DNA of 64,000 nt, taken from assembly GCF_000224145.3 (NCBI RefSeq), contig NC_020175.2:2928381-2992380 (forward strand), in the 5' to 3' direction. Source of the stretch: Ciona intestinalis. Lineage: Eukaryota; Chordata; Ascidiacea; Phlebobranchia; Cionidae. How positions within the stretch are numbered: the first letter of the stretch is position 1; the number at the start of each line of letters is the position of its first letter. The notes below the pieces were generated by a model. The model was not told where the DNA came from, ran no database searches, and saw only the letters and a list, made by a program, of their open reading frames with translations. The position numbers and the translations under genes were made by a program. Of the stretch, positions 32,251 to 42,800 are shown piece after piece.

Positions 32251-33589
32251 CTAGGGAACACTAATGAAATTTAACATGCCGGCGTCCATCGGTTCTTGGT
32301 CAGTTATATTGCCAGAGCACATCGCTTGTACCAAGGTACCGTTATTCCAAATGTACGATGTTAGTTCGGTGTAGGAGGCGACTCTTTGCCGGCAAGTAAC
32401 ATATATTTCCCACTCCCTATGACGTAAAGAAAAAACGGTTTGCGATTTTCAATACAGTACATGTTATGAAAGCTTTATACACATTTTACCTGCAAAACTT
32501 CTGCATTGGCATCATCTGATCTACGAAAAAATTGGTCTGCTTTAATAAACGAATAGAAAATTGGTCTGCGCACGTCAGAGACTGTTCGAGGTATTGCTTG
32601 TACGTGAATTTTCGACTACCCCGGCCGGATATTAAATCCATTCCTGTGGGAAATCATAAATTTTATGACAGTGCTGCTGCATAATCAAAGTAGCAGCTCT
32701 TGACTTGTTGTTATACGAACTTGAAACGCAGTATTATAGTGGGGTGGGGGAAGATGGGACACCTTTAGCACGAAATATATAAATATCCTTATCGTATTTT
32801 AGACAATTACCAGTGGTCTATGAAAGTCGCGAGGACAAGGTTTTATAATTCCTTGAATGTTTTTTGTTTGCTACCAAAATGTACGAGAAAATAGAATGAA
32901 AAGGTGTCCCATCTTCCCACATCCTACTATATGTATTTTGTTTTGACTGTGCTGCTGGCCATATTTTTCATCGAATATATTTGCCGTATAATTTTTATAA
33001 CACGGCTCTTTGCATTTAAAAACGAAAACACATAAAATATTTATGCATTCCAAGTGTCATTTGATTATTCCCATAATAGGATTCAAATTGGCTATCATGT
33101 CCAGCATTGTACTTGGAAAGCTCATGGCGTTTAGCAAGTACTTATACACACCCACGACTCCCAATTAACCTTGCATAAATAGATGGACGTGCTAATCGCA
33201 TTCTTGTTAGCAAATGAACGCTAACAAAGGCGAAGCAGCTGCCACTGCTATGCGAATGCCTACTGCTGACTCAACCAGTGTTATTGATTTTTTCTATATT
33301 ATTCCGATGCGACAATTTTGTTCAAGACAGCATTACTATAGAACAATATACTCTCTTTGCAAATAAGCTTCGACAAAACTATAGTTGACATCAGCTATTC
33401 ATATATTGAAATTTATGACCAAGTGCTTATATGAGAATAAGAAAAAAAAAAAATTTTCCGAATCGGTACAACTACACTAATCCTATACATACCATATAGA
33501 AGTCCAAACGTAAGGCCCACAAATACTACAATACCAACAGGCAACCACAATTTATTCAAAGTTGTCGAGCTTCGCTGCATTCCTGTCAT
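32251..33589 (-). CDS. orphan small single-pass membrane protein A (138 aa)
   Basis: I do not recognise this family. Three minus-strand exons (33589-33493, 32643-32490, 32416-32251) join in phase and end at TAG. It begins MTGMQRSSTTLNK, followed by one hydrophobic segment (LWLPVGIVVFVGLTFGLLY, residues 14-32), then a hydrophilic remainder of about 106 residues. This suggests a type II membrane protein or an uncleaved signal anchor. The outer part has four cysteines (LTCADQF, KFCREW, VTCRQR, AMCSGN) and two N-glycosylation sequons (NGT, NIT), fitting a disulphide-bonded extracellular domain. The exons are too short to show as long open frames; the support is splice-phase agreement, a start, a stop and sensible composition. 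A MITE lies just beyond, in intron 1. Confidence 0.6.
32737..32930 (-). mobile_element. TAGTAGGGTGG MITE
   Basis: tagtggggtgggggaagatg start and cccacatcctactata end. In intron 1 of orphan gene A. Confidence 0.9.
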
Positions 33590-33914
33590 ATTTCCTAAAA
33601 TGTTAAACTAACAAAAAATCCTAAGCTATCACTGAGAAAATAAAAGTCTGCCCTGTTGTTGTTTAATTTTTTAATTTTCTTGCGTCAATGGTAGATGTGT
33701 ATTTTTCGGTGTTTATAACTTTTAAAATAACTCTGGACATATCTTTAATTTTCTAGCTTTCATTGGTGATTTGTTTCTGACTCTCCGATGTATAGTAACA
33801 CCACTGCATGCTCTGGTTTCTGCGAGCTGCTGTTATTTGTGTTCTGCGCTTTTGATTGATCTGTTCAACAATTGTGTTGGAGTATATACTATTTTCAGAC
33901 CAATGCTGGCGGTT

Positions 33915-33988
33915 GGCCGGTTAGCTCAGTTGGTTAGAGCGTCGTGCTAATAACGCGAATGTCGCGGGTTCGATCCCCGTACTGGCCA
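33915..33988 (+). tRNA. tRNA-Ile (AAU anticodon)
   Basis: A 74-nt cloverleaf. The acceptor stem GGCCGGT pairs with ACTGGCC (one G-T). The D arm is GCTC...GAGC with AGTTGGTTA. The anticodon stem TCGTG/CGCGA encloses CTAATAA (anticodon AAT). The T arm is GCGGG/CCCGT with loop TTCGATC. The discriminator is A. A TTTT terminator follows within about 15 nt. No intron. It looks intact, unlike the SINE heads elsewhere. Confidence 0.96.
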
Positions 33989-34199
33989 CTTCTTGTTTTC
34001 TTATTTCCAGTTATGCAAACAGTATTTTTTTATTCTAAGATGTAATTTACAATCACCGACAGCTAGACTAATATTTAGTTACCAGAAAGGAAGTCATAAC
34101 TATAAAACAATAACTTAAATTTAAATTATGCGAAAAGACAACGTCGAAAACTATATGCGTAAAATATTTAAATATGCATTGTTTCTCTTGTTTCGTTTA

Positions 34200-35803
34200 T
34201 TATATTATTTCACGATGCTCTTGATCCGCAAGCAGCATCTTTAGTGCTTCATCAAGGTAACTTTCTGCCTGTGCGGGGTGTCGTAAAGGGTAGAGCCTTT
34301 TTAGTATCCCCGGTACAAACAATTTGTTGTGTCTGGTTTCTCTTATCTATAAAAAGTGAATATAAAAAATTAGACTTATATAGTGGGATAGAGGAAGTTG
34401 GGACACTTTTAGCACATGTACGTTGTATCAAATACCCTGATCGGGTTTTAAACAATTAAACAGCGGTAGATGGGAGTCGGAATTGTTAACTACCAAATCG
34501 GAGGGAAAATATAATGAAAAGATGTCCCATCTTTACCCACCCACAAAGAACCTTCAATGAATTATAAAACCGTATCCACCCGACTCCCATCTACCGCTTT
34601 TAATTCCGAGAAATTAAGCCTCGACAAAAAGTCGCCTCGACGTTTAATTCCGAGAAATTAAGCCTCGACGAAAGTTCAGACTAGTTCATTTTGCGGCGGT
34701 CACTGACGAATTACCTGCAGTAATGGGTGGAAAATATGGATGTAGTAGGCTACACCCTGGGACAAAGTTAGCGCACTGCTATAGCTATAGTTAGGGAACC
34801 ATAAAAACCTTATTTGTTTTACCTCGGGTCTGTCATCTTGCAAACCGTATATGTTTTTATCTTCGATTTCCTGGAGTGCCTGGTCGTCGTTTAGCATGTT
34901 CTCCACAGTCGTCAATAAGTTCTATATTGATGTAATATTAAAAATACAGTATAAAAAATTAATAAAATTAAAAAAATGCTACTGTTTTGTATACAACCCT
35001 CATATTATATTAAACATTTACTTTGCGTTTATTCATTCATTCATAATGGTAAGGTGGGGAAGATGGGACACCTTTTTATTCTATTTTCTCGTTCGGTTCG
35101 GTGGTAATCAAAGACTATTCAAAATATTATAAAACTGTTTCCCCACGACTCCCATAGACCCTTGTTAATTGTTTAAAACACGATCGGAATATTATGTGCT
35201 TAAGGTGTCCCATCTTTCCCCAGCCTACTATATTTATTTATGCCCTTTTCAGCCATTAAAATATTGTATTCGTTTAACACCGAATTTTATTATTAAACAA
35301 CAGTAACCGCTTTGCCGGGCGCTTTGTTGAAATGTAAGAATACTGGCAAATAATACTACAACTGCTTTTTTCATCAATTACAATTGGGTACTCGTAAAAG
35401 GCTGTCTTACTCAGTCCCGTCTTACCCCCACACAACTATAAATTACGTGTTGTTTAAGTTAAGCGCCCAGCAGGCCCAGCTTGCATTATTTATGTACAGT
35501 TATAATTATACGTGTACGAAAATTGTTAAAATGTCTTAATTAACAATTAAAATGTCTTACTGTTAAATCAACAAATACCTTAAACTTGGCCCTGTCAGAC
35601 TTCCTCAGTGCCACACCTATAATGAAATAAAAACGGTAAAAGACACAATTTTATATTTTTTTACTTTTTACTTCATAAATAAAATTCTTACTTTCAGAAA
35701 AAGTAGGCAGAAAAACTAATATACAGAAAAGTAGTCCAGCAACAAATATCCAATTTCTGATTGAAGGTTTTGTATGACTTGGTTGTCTGACTTTTGCAGC
35801 CAT
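34200..35803 (-). CDS. orphan small single-pass membrane protein B (105 aa)
   Basis: I do not recognise this family. Four minus-strand exons (35803-35692, 35616-35579, 34921-34823, 34268-34200) join in phase and end at TAA. The N terminus is basic and polar (MAAKVRQPSHTKPSIRN) and precedes one hydrophobic segment (WIFVAGLLFCILVFLPTF, residues 18-35). The remaining 70 residues are acidic and probably helical (TTVENMLNDDQALQEIEDK; YLDEALKMLLADQEHREII). There is no cysteine after the membrane segment. Like its neighbour A it has a short N-terminal tail, one membrane span and a phase-1 intron directly after the span, so the two may be distant duplicates. Support comes from splice phase only. Confidence 0.55.
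34381..34602. mobile_element. TAGTAGGGTGG MITE plus inverted fragment
   Basis: tagtgggatagaggaagttg start. After ctttacccaccca, an inverted piece of the same element follows (caaagaaccttcaatgaatt, ccgactcccatctaccgc). In the last intron of orphan gene B. Confidence 0.75.
34603..34680. repeat. short tandem duplication
   Basis: aattccgagaaattaagcct cgac occurs twice, about 42 bp apart. Confidence 0.7.
35049..35231 (+). mobile_element. TAGTAGGGTGG MITE
   Basis: aaggtggggaagatgggaca start and tctttccccagcctactata end. In intron 2 of orphan gene B. Confidence 0.85.
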
Positions 35804-36095
35804 TTCACACGATTTTACTGCTTTAGGATAATCCTGTATAATATAGAATCAACTTTTGTAATGTTAATAATAATAAAATAACATTTTTAAGTCAGCCAAC
35901 TTGGACAATAACGTATATGCTGTCAAACAAACGTCAAACGATATCTAGTCTAAAATCAATCGTACAACACAGGGCATTTATATAGTGCTGCTCTATTTTG
36001 ATCAAACCAAGAGACCGGAATTCATTGTTTTCTCATTTGTATTCCATTAGAGGCACATTGATCTTTTGCGTATTTACTGCACCGACGTATGTTTC

Positions 36096-36499
36096 ATTAT
36101 ACATTTGACGCAAATGCGCCACTATGATTTAAAATATACTAAGCGAAATAACAATCATAGATCAACGCTAAAGGGGAGTTTTCCAATGGCATTTTTTGAC
36201 ATCGAGTATCTAGATTAAAACGAACCATACAGCAGATTAACGTTGCATTAATTTTATATGATTGAAACCGCGCCATCTGTCCCAAATGGCAAGAAAGGAC
36301 GCAAAGCGCGATTAAAATACCCTCAATGTTATTTAATGTATAAAGAACTTTGCTCATCAGTATCTATGGTACAATCCATATACACAATCTATCATTTAAA
36401 GGTAAAATCAACACGAAATATTTGTCATCTGTTTTTCAGTTCAACTATATGGGAAAGTTTTACCCACGATAACATCATATTCTGACCATTAATTCTAAA
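36096..36499. repeat. duplicated block, copy 1 (empty hAT site allele)
   Basis: Nearly base-identical to 37265-37668 (offset 1169). It begins with a single attataca, the site at which the neighbouring copy carries the hAT element, and ends exactly at the assembly gap. A reverse-strand open frame of 72 codons is unchanged between copies, but no gene is supported. Confidence 0.9.
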
Positions 36500-36549
36500 N
36501 NNNNNNNNNNNNNNNNNNNNNNNNNNNNNNNNNNNNNNNNNNNNNNNNN
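36500..36549. other. assembly gap (50 N)
   Basis: A run of N between the two haplotype copies. The sequence restarts with aca, the last bases of the hAT target duplication. Confidence 0.99.
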
Positions 36550-36552
36550 ACA

Positions 36553-37264
36553 CAGGGGCGGATCCAGACATTTGCTTTAAGGGGGGCGATTTTGTTACTA
36601 AAAACTCGAAAACCTTTAACAGACAAAAGTTATGTATTTTTAGCGCCGAAAACACACACAACAATAATGTACAAGAAAGGTCATAATCGAGCGAAATAGA
36701 CGCCAAATACATAGCCTACACTACAAAATCCAATCTGCGGTTTTTACTGTTTGCAAAACGGTTAATAATAGCATCTGGATCCATAACAATATCTGTGCTG
36801 GTGCATACTTTTTTTTAATTTAAAAGTTAAACCAAGGTTGGATTATTACGTCATAGAATGCGTATTGTTACGTTTGATTCCTACGTTAAAACAGTGGGGA
36901 AAAACAAGACTATACCGTCTTATAACGTATGTAATATACCACTATTGTGACGTAATAAATCGTTAACCTTACGCAAATCAGACGAATTACGGTGACACAG
37001 CATGTTTTTGCGCATTTTTAAAGTTAATTTTCGACACGAACGCCCGACTTTTTTGAAAAAAAAATTAGACAGCAGGTATCAGTGAGGGCTATAGAACATT
37101 TTGAAACCAAAATTTCAGGTGGCCACCAGCTAAAGGATTACCAGTTTTTTAATGTAAAAGTGCATACTTTTTTTTAATTTTTTTTTTTTTTTAATTTTTT
37201 TTTTTTTACGGCCAGGTCTAGGGGGGGCGATCGCCCCATTCGCCCCCCCCTAGATCCGCCCCTG
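36553..37264. mobile_element. non-autonomous hAT-type DNA transposon
   Basis: The terminal inverted repeats are CAGGGGCGGATCCAGA at the left and TAGATCCGCCCCTG at the right, typical of hAT elements. It is 712 bp without a transposase frame. An attataca target duplication (8 bp) follows at 37265; its last three bases (aca) precede the element next to the gap. Subterminal G-rich/C-rich stretches (ggggggcgatcgcccc) are present. Confidence 0.9.
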
Positions 37265-37668
37265 ATTATACATTTGACGCAAATGCGCCACTATGATTTA
37301 AAATATACTAAGCGAAATAACAATCATAGATCAACGCTAAAGGGGAGTTTTCCAATGGCATTTTTTGACATCGAGTATCTAGATTAAAACGAACCATACA
37401 GCAGATTAACGTTGCATTAATTTTATATGATTGAAACCGCGCCATCTGTCCCAAATGGCAAGAAAGGACGCAAAGCGCGATTAAAATACCCTCAATGTTA
37501 TTCAATGTATAAAGAACTTTGCTCATCAGTATCTATGGTACAATCCATATACACAATCTATCATTTAAAGGTAAAATCAACAGGAAATATTTGTCATCTG
37601 TTTTTCAGTTCAACTATATGGGAAAGTTTTACCCACGATGACATCATATTCTGACCAATAATTTCTAA
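37265..37668. repeat. duplicated block, copy 2 (hAT-filled allele)
   Basis: The partner of 36096-36499, with a handful of substitutions such as ttatttaatg to ttattcaatg. It continues into unique sequence. Confidence 0.9.
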
Positions 37669-37799
37669 ATAAATAAACAAAAATAATTTTGTCTTGCAAA
37701 ACATAAATATTTAAAGCGCTCTAATTGCCGGCACTCACACCACTAAACGTTTACTTAAGAACAAATGATAAAATCCTGCTGAATTGATAACGGCAAATA

Positions 37800-37992
37800 T
37801 AGTAGGGTGGGGGAAGATGGAACACTTTTAACACATAATTTCCAAACAGCCTGATCGTGTTTTAAAGAATTAACAACGGTCTGTGGAAGACGTAAGGATA
37901 CGATTTCATAATTCTTTGAATGTTCTTTGTTTACTACCAAATGGAATGAGAAAACAAAATGAAAAGGTGTCCCGTCTTCTCCCACCCTACTA
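37800..37992 (-). mobile_element. TAGTAGGGTGG MITE
   Basis: tagtagggtgggggaagatg start and cttctcccaccctactata end. Upstream of the small secreted precursor. Confidence 0.9.
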
Positions 37993-38189
37993 TAATGGAA
38001 AAAGTGGTAATTCCCAAGATTATGTGATTGACAGTCGACGATGTAGATGAGATATGAAAACAAAAGAAAACCCAATTAAAATTTCCATATCGACTGCTTA
38101 AAAGCACAAGTCACTTTCGTTTTTGCATCACTCCGCATTTTTATTTGAAGCAATAAAACTTACTCAGTATAACCGTCAAAGTTTACAAC

Positions 38190-39127
38190 ATGGCAAAATC
38201 AGTTATGTTGGCAATACTGTTGATTACAATTACGTTGATTTTAACCGAAGGTAAAATTCTTCTATTGTAAAAATGTGTATGCTTTAGTTTTAGTATGAAC
38301 AATCTATGTTTTTAGGAAAAGCTATTTCGGCAGTTGACGATCAACTGGGTGCAAAGCAGCAGCAACAGGTAGTTCGCTTGGTTGTATAGCATTATTATGT
38401 TGGGAGAAGATGGGACACGTTTAGCACATAGTATGCAAACATCTTAATGGTGTTTAAAAATTAACAAAAGTGTATGGGAGTCGGGAGGATTCGGTTCCAC
38501 TAATTCTTTGTTTTTTTTATTCCTACCAAATGGAACGATAACATAGAATAAAAAGGTGTCCTATCTTCCTCACCCTACTATATAGTGAGTACTTGTGGTA
38601 CAATTATAAAATTTAACTTCTGTTACGCTTAAACTTTAACCAAAATATTCTGCAGAAATTGCTTGATGGTGTCACAGCTTATCTTTTAAACGATCTCAAT
38701 TTAGCGAAAGACGACCAGCAAAAAGTACAACTTTCGGTGACTAGTATATGTGCTTAAAATGTAGCCTATAGTGCGCGCTTGCATATGGGATACCAAAGAT
38801 TCAATGAGAATTTGTCTATGTGGAATTCCAAATCGATTTCGAACATCCCAAATTCACCTCAATCAAACAGTGAATGGCAAATCTTGAAACTTTAATGCGT
38901 TAGATAAATAGATAAAACTGAACTCATTAAAACGAATCGATTCAATCTGTAGTCAGTTTAACTGTGTCGTATTGTATATTAGAATATATTTTTTGTGTTT
39001 TTTTTAGAATGATAAAAAGGGTCATCTAGTCGTGCCGGGAATTTTAAAAAAGCAAGCTTCATTACCATCAGTTGAACCCTCTGGTCAAGAATTATATCGC
39101 ATTCTTCTGCAGAAACTCGTTGATTGA
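38190..39127 (+). CDS. secreted peptide precursor, neurotensin-like candidate (104 aa)
   Basis: A small secretory precursor. Exons 38190-38250, 38316-38368, 38656-38736 and 39008-39127 join in phase and end at TGA. Residues 1-20 form a signal peptide (MAKSVMLAILLITITLIL core, then TEG). The rest is hydrophilic. Residues 68-80 read KK-GHLVVPGIL-KK: a nine-residue peptide bracketed by dibasic processing sites. As I recall, ascidian neurotensin-like peptides end in PSIL, PGIL or PGIV-type motifs, and vertebrate neurotensin ends PYIL, so this gene may encode such a peptide. No amidating Gly precedes the second KK. The rest of the precursor contains other lysines but no further clean dibasic-flanked peptide. 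A MITE occupies intron 2. Function is inferred only from this layout. Confidence 0.7.
38395..38582 (-). mobile_element. TAGTAGGGTGG MITE
   Basis: tgggagaagatgggacacgt start and cttcctcaccctactata end. In intron 2 of the peptide-precursor gene. Confidence 0.85.
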
Positions 39128-39359
39128 TGAGAGAAAGAATGAACACCAGCAATTTCTCATCGCTTTTCTTTTTTGTATTGTTTATTTGTAAGCATGATAG
39201 CGTAAAATTAAAAGAAGTGTGTTGGTCAATAACAGTCATTATTTTGATGTGAATAGCACGATAGTTTAACTATCTCTGGTTTAATACTACAGCAGCAATT
39301 GGCACGTTGGACTATATTATAACTTAGCTTGTATATATGCCCTTTTAGTTTTTGGTCGT

Positions 39360-39500
39360 ACATCAATAAATGTAACTTGCGTTAACTACAGTCGTCACAA
39401 CTCAAGTGTTTTGTTTTACACACCTCGTACCAGCTTACGAGTTACCACTAATGTTTCTTCGTGGGTGTTTGTGGGCTTGTGGTATCACAAAAAGGATCAA
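39360..39500 (-). mobile_element. tRNA-derived SINE, 3' portion
   Basis: atcaataaatgtaacttgcg, cacacctcgtaccagcttac, gagttaccactaatgtttct; reversed. Confidence 0.8.
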
Positions 39501-39639
39501 AAATGGTCGTTGAAGGCTGCGTTCTGTATACTATATACTACAATCACGTTGGTCAGTTTTTATCGCTAAGCTGGATATAATTGTATTCGGGGTAAAATTT
39601 AAGTTGTTTAGCGTTTTATTTGATTTAAAAAGCGATTTA

Positions 39640-39695
39640 GAACAGCAAAATGAATTAATCGAAGAGACAAATAAAATGATTAGAATTATAATTGG
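39640..39695 (+). mobile_element. non-LTR 3' tail, small fragment
   Basis: ttaatcgaagagacaaataa followed by aatgattagaattataattg; only the tail end remains, upstream of aftiphilin. Confidence 0.5.
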
Positions 39696-39819
39696 TATAT
39701 TACAATTTGCAGGTATGTAGAAAGTAGAACCACATGATATAACAAAACGCAAAAGTCCAAAATAAAAAGAAAAAGTTGCTTTAACAACTAAACTGCTGTG
39801 CACATTAAATGTTGAAAGG

Positions 39820-42800
39820 ATGTCAGATTTTATACCAATTGTGTCAAATTCCCCCCCACCAATCGATATCACGGACGATGAAGATGATTTCACCGATTTT
39901 CGAGCTGCAAATGATCACTGGGAGAGCGATGAGGACCTAAACTCAATCCCTCCTCCAATGCCGGATGTAAGTGACTCTGATTTTGACTCGCCAGTGAAAA
40001 AAATCCTCCCAAACTCTTTCCCCGAAGTTCTAACAGAAAACGGTGAGAGTTTTAAAAGTTCTGACGTGACGGTAGTGGATGATAATGATAAAAAACCGGA
40101 GAGTTTTATTTTCGCTGACCCACATACCTTTAAAGAGTCAAAAATAAAGCAAAATGGTGAGGTTTTATCAATAGTGGACACAATAGAATCCAGTGTTTGT
40201 GCAGTGAACAGTATTCAAGAAACAAATGAACACATGGAAAAATATGAACCTGAAAGTACAGAAATTAGTCCTGACTCTGACCAATACAATGTCAACAGCA
40301 CTGACCAATCTGAAGCAACTTTAGAAAATACTCAGCAGGTACCACAACACACAGGTAGTGATACAGATTTTGGTGACTTTGGGGCATTTAAAGACGCAAC
40401 ACATAATGTGGAAAGTTCAATTTCTACAATAAATGTAGAACCTGATATCTCTGTTTCTTCTGAAATTGATAATAGTGAAGAAGTGGGTAATGTTGGTACC
40501 TTGGACAAAGAAAAGTCGATTACTAATATTGAAGCTGAAAGTTCTGTTGAGCAATTTGATAATGATCAGCCAGAAGTGCCTAGAGAGTCTGCACCTACTA
40601 CCGTTATTAAAGACATTACTTCGGAGGCAGATTGTGAAGATGAAAATCTCGAAACATCTGCAAACACGGATGACCCAAAGACAAACACATGTCATGGTAC
40701 TGACTATAGTGTTAACCAGAACGAGAAGCCGGATAATTTAATTTCTAATGAAGACGAATTTGTTTCTAAGGAAAACAGCGACACATTTGTGACAAATGAT
40801 AAAGAAACTGAAAAGGTTTCTCAAAATTCAGAATCTGTCGAAGAGTTTTCCAAAGTTTCTGAAGACTTTGTAGAAACTGAAGACAACTTTGCGAATTTTC
40901 AAATAGCCCCAACAATTGCTGAGAAAACCGAGAGTGATAATGACGATTTTAATGACTTTGCAAACTTTGAAAGTTTTCCTACTGGTTCCGAAGCGCCAGT
41001 TGCTGCGAACAATTCATTTAATGCTTTTGATGAAAACACTACCAACGCCCCTGAATTTGTAAATGAAAGTAATGATTTTGCGGCCTTTGCATCACCAACG
41101 AATCAAGACTTTTCTGAAACCAATGAAATAGAAAACCCAACAGACAACGATGACTTTGGAGACTTTGGGTCTGCAGAAAACCAATATTTTAAAGCGGAAT
41201 TTGAAAATTCTGGTACAGAAGACAGAAGTACTGATGATGGGAATGACTTTGGGGATTTTGGTTCATTTGAAGAAAACACATTTCCCGCTGCAGTTACGTT
41301 GAAAGAAATCAGTGTGTCTTTAAAAGAAAGTTTGGATCTCGTGGTGATTTAAATTCTATTTTGTTAATAAAGTATTTAGGATCAATAAACATTTTAATTT
41401 CAGTCTTAATCAATAAAAATTCATACAAGGAAACAAATACATTAAGGTGGGGGATGATGGGACACCTTTTCATTATATTTTCTCGTCCCATTTGGTGGTA
41501 AACAAAGAACATTCAAAGAATTATAAAACCGTATCTTTCCTTACAACTCCCATAGACCGTTGTTAATTGTTTAAATACACAGTCAGGATATTTGGATAAT
41601 ATGTGCTAATGTGCGGTATCCCATCTTATCACACCTTACTGTTTGTATATATAAACATCAAAACATGTCATATTTAAAACATTCCTGCTTTCATTACTCT
41701 TATTGGACAACAAAACTTTAAAAATGACTATATATATATATATATTTGTAGACATATATATTTATATGTAAATTTTGCAGTTCAAGGAGGTTTCCAATTT
41801 AAAGCTTTGGTTTCCCGTCCAAGAAAAAAGCACTGGCAACACTGAAGAAGATACTGACACAGGAAACACTGCAGTCATCAAACAAGTGCATGATCATATT
41901 GAAGATGACATATTGGATATTTATGTTCAAGACTCCCCTGTTACGAACAACAACTCAGTAAACAAGTATGGTGCTGCTATTACTTAGGCCTACTGATTTT
42001 TAATTGTTCTTTACACAACATAATCGTCTTAGCCACATGCCAACTAAATGATTAAAAAATGTCTCTAACCACATTTCTTTAGCTTAATATAGGAGATTTT
42101 ATTATTAAATTACTCTATTTCTTCTGTTTAATTGAATGCCGCAAATTTAAAATTAATTGTGAAATTCATAAGTCAATGAATTTAAAAATTCAAATTTAAC
42201 TATTTAAAACTGTTAATTCACAACCCTAAAGCTAAAGGTCTAACCCCTGTTAATTCACAACCCTAAAGCTAAAGGTCTACTTTTTAAATTTTTAAAAATT
42301 GTTAGTTTAGCTCAATAGATGATGTATGATGACGTCATTAAACAGAATTCCAAATCCCGTAATTTGAATCGAAGTATTAGATTTGAAATTTTTTGAATTA
42401 AAATTATCAAGGTTCCTGTTTTACTTAAGTAAAATCTTTTTCTACACAGGCCTTCTGCGCTGTGGGATTTGCTAGAAGACGTTGACAATGCAATTGCATT
42501 AAAGTTCCAATGGAATGGTTCCGACCACAATCGCAGACTTATAGAGTCTCTAGGCATCAAGACACAGAATATCGTAAGTATCCTCAACCTGCCACAAGTC
42601 CTTGCTCTCAGTATGCTGGGTGTTGGTGTTGCATGTAATAGCTGTGATGGTGTATGGATAATTGTATGAGGGGACAGTGGCCACTGTAGCGATTACAGGG
42701 CGCCAATTTATTTTGCATTTTTTGCATTGCATTCTTCCAAAATCATATATTAAGGTTACTTTTCCTTTTTTGTTCTGTTTTAACTTTTCCTTTGTTTGTT

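Noticed and set aside
36139-37654. Two frames preserved in both copies of the duplicated block (72 codons reverse, 75 forward)
   Set aside because: The copies are probably alleles, so identity is not evidence of constraint. A spliced reading of the forward frame is possible but nothing recognisable results.
37755-38075. 106-codon reverse frame
   Set aside because: It crosses a TAGTAGGGTGG MITE; similar frames appear at other MITE copies (62615-62887, 59847-60089) and share the same repeat-encoded peptide.
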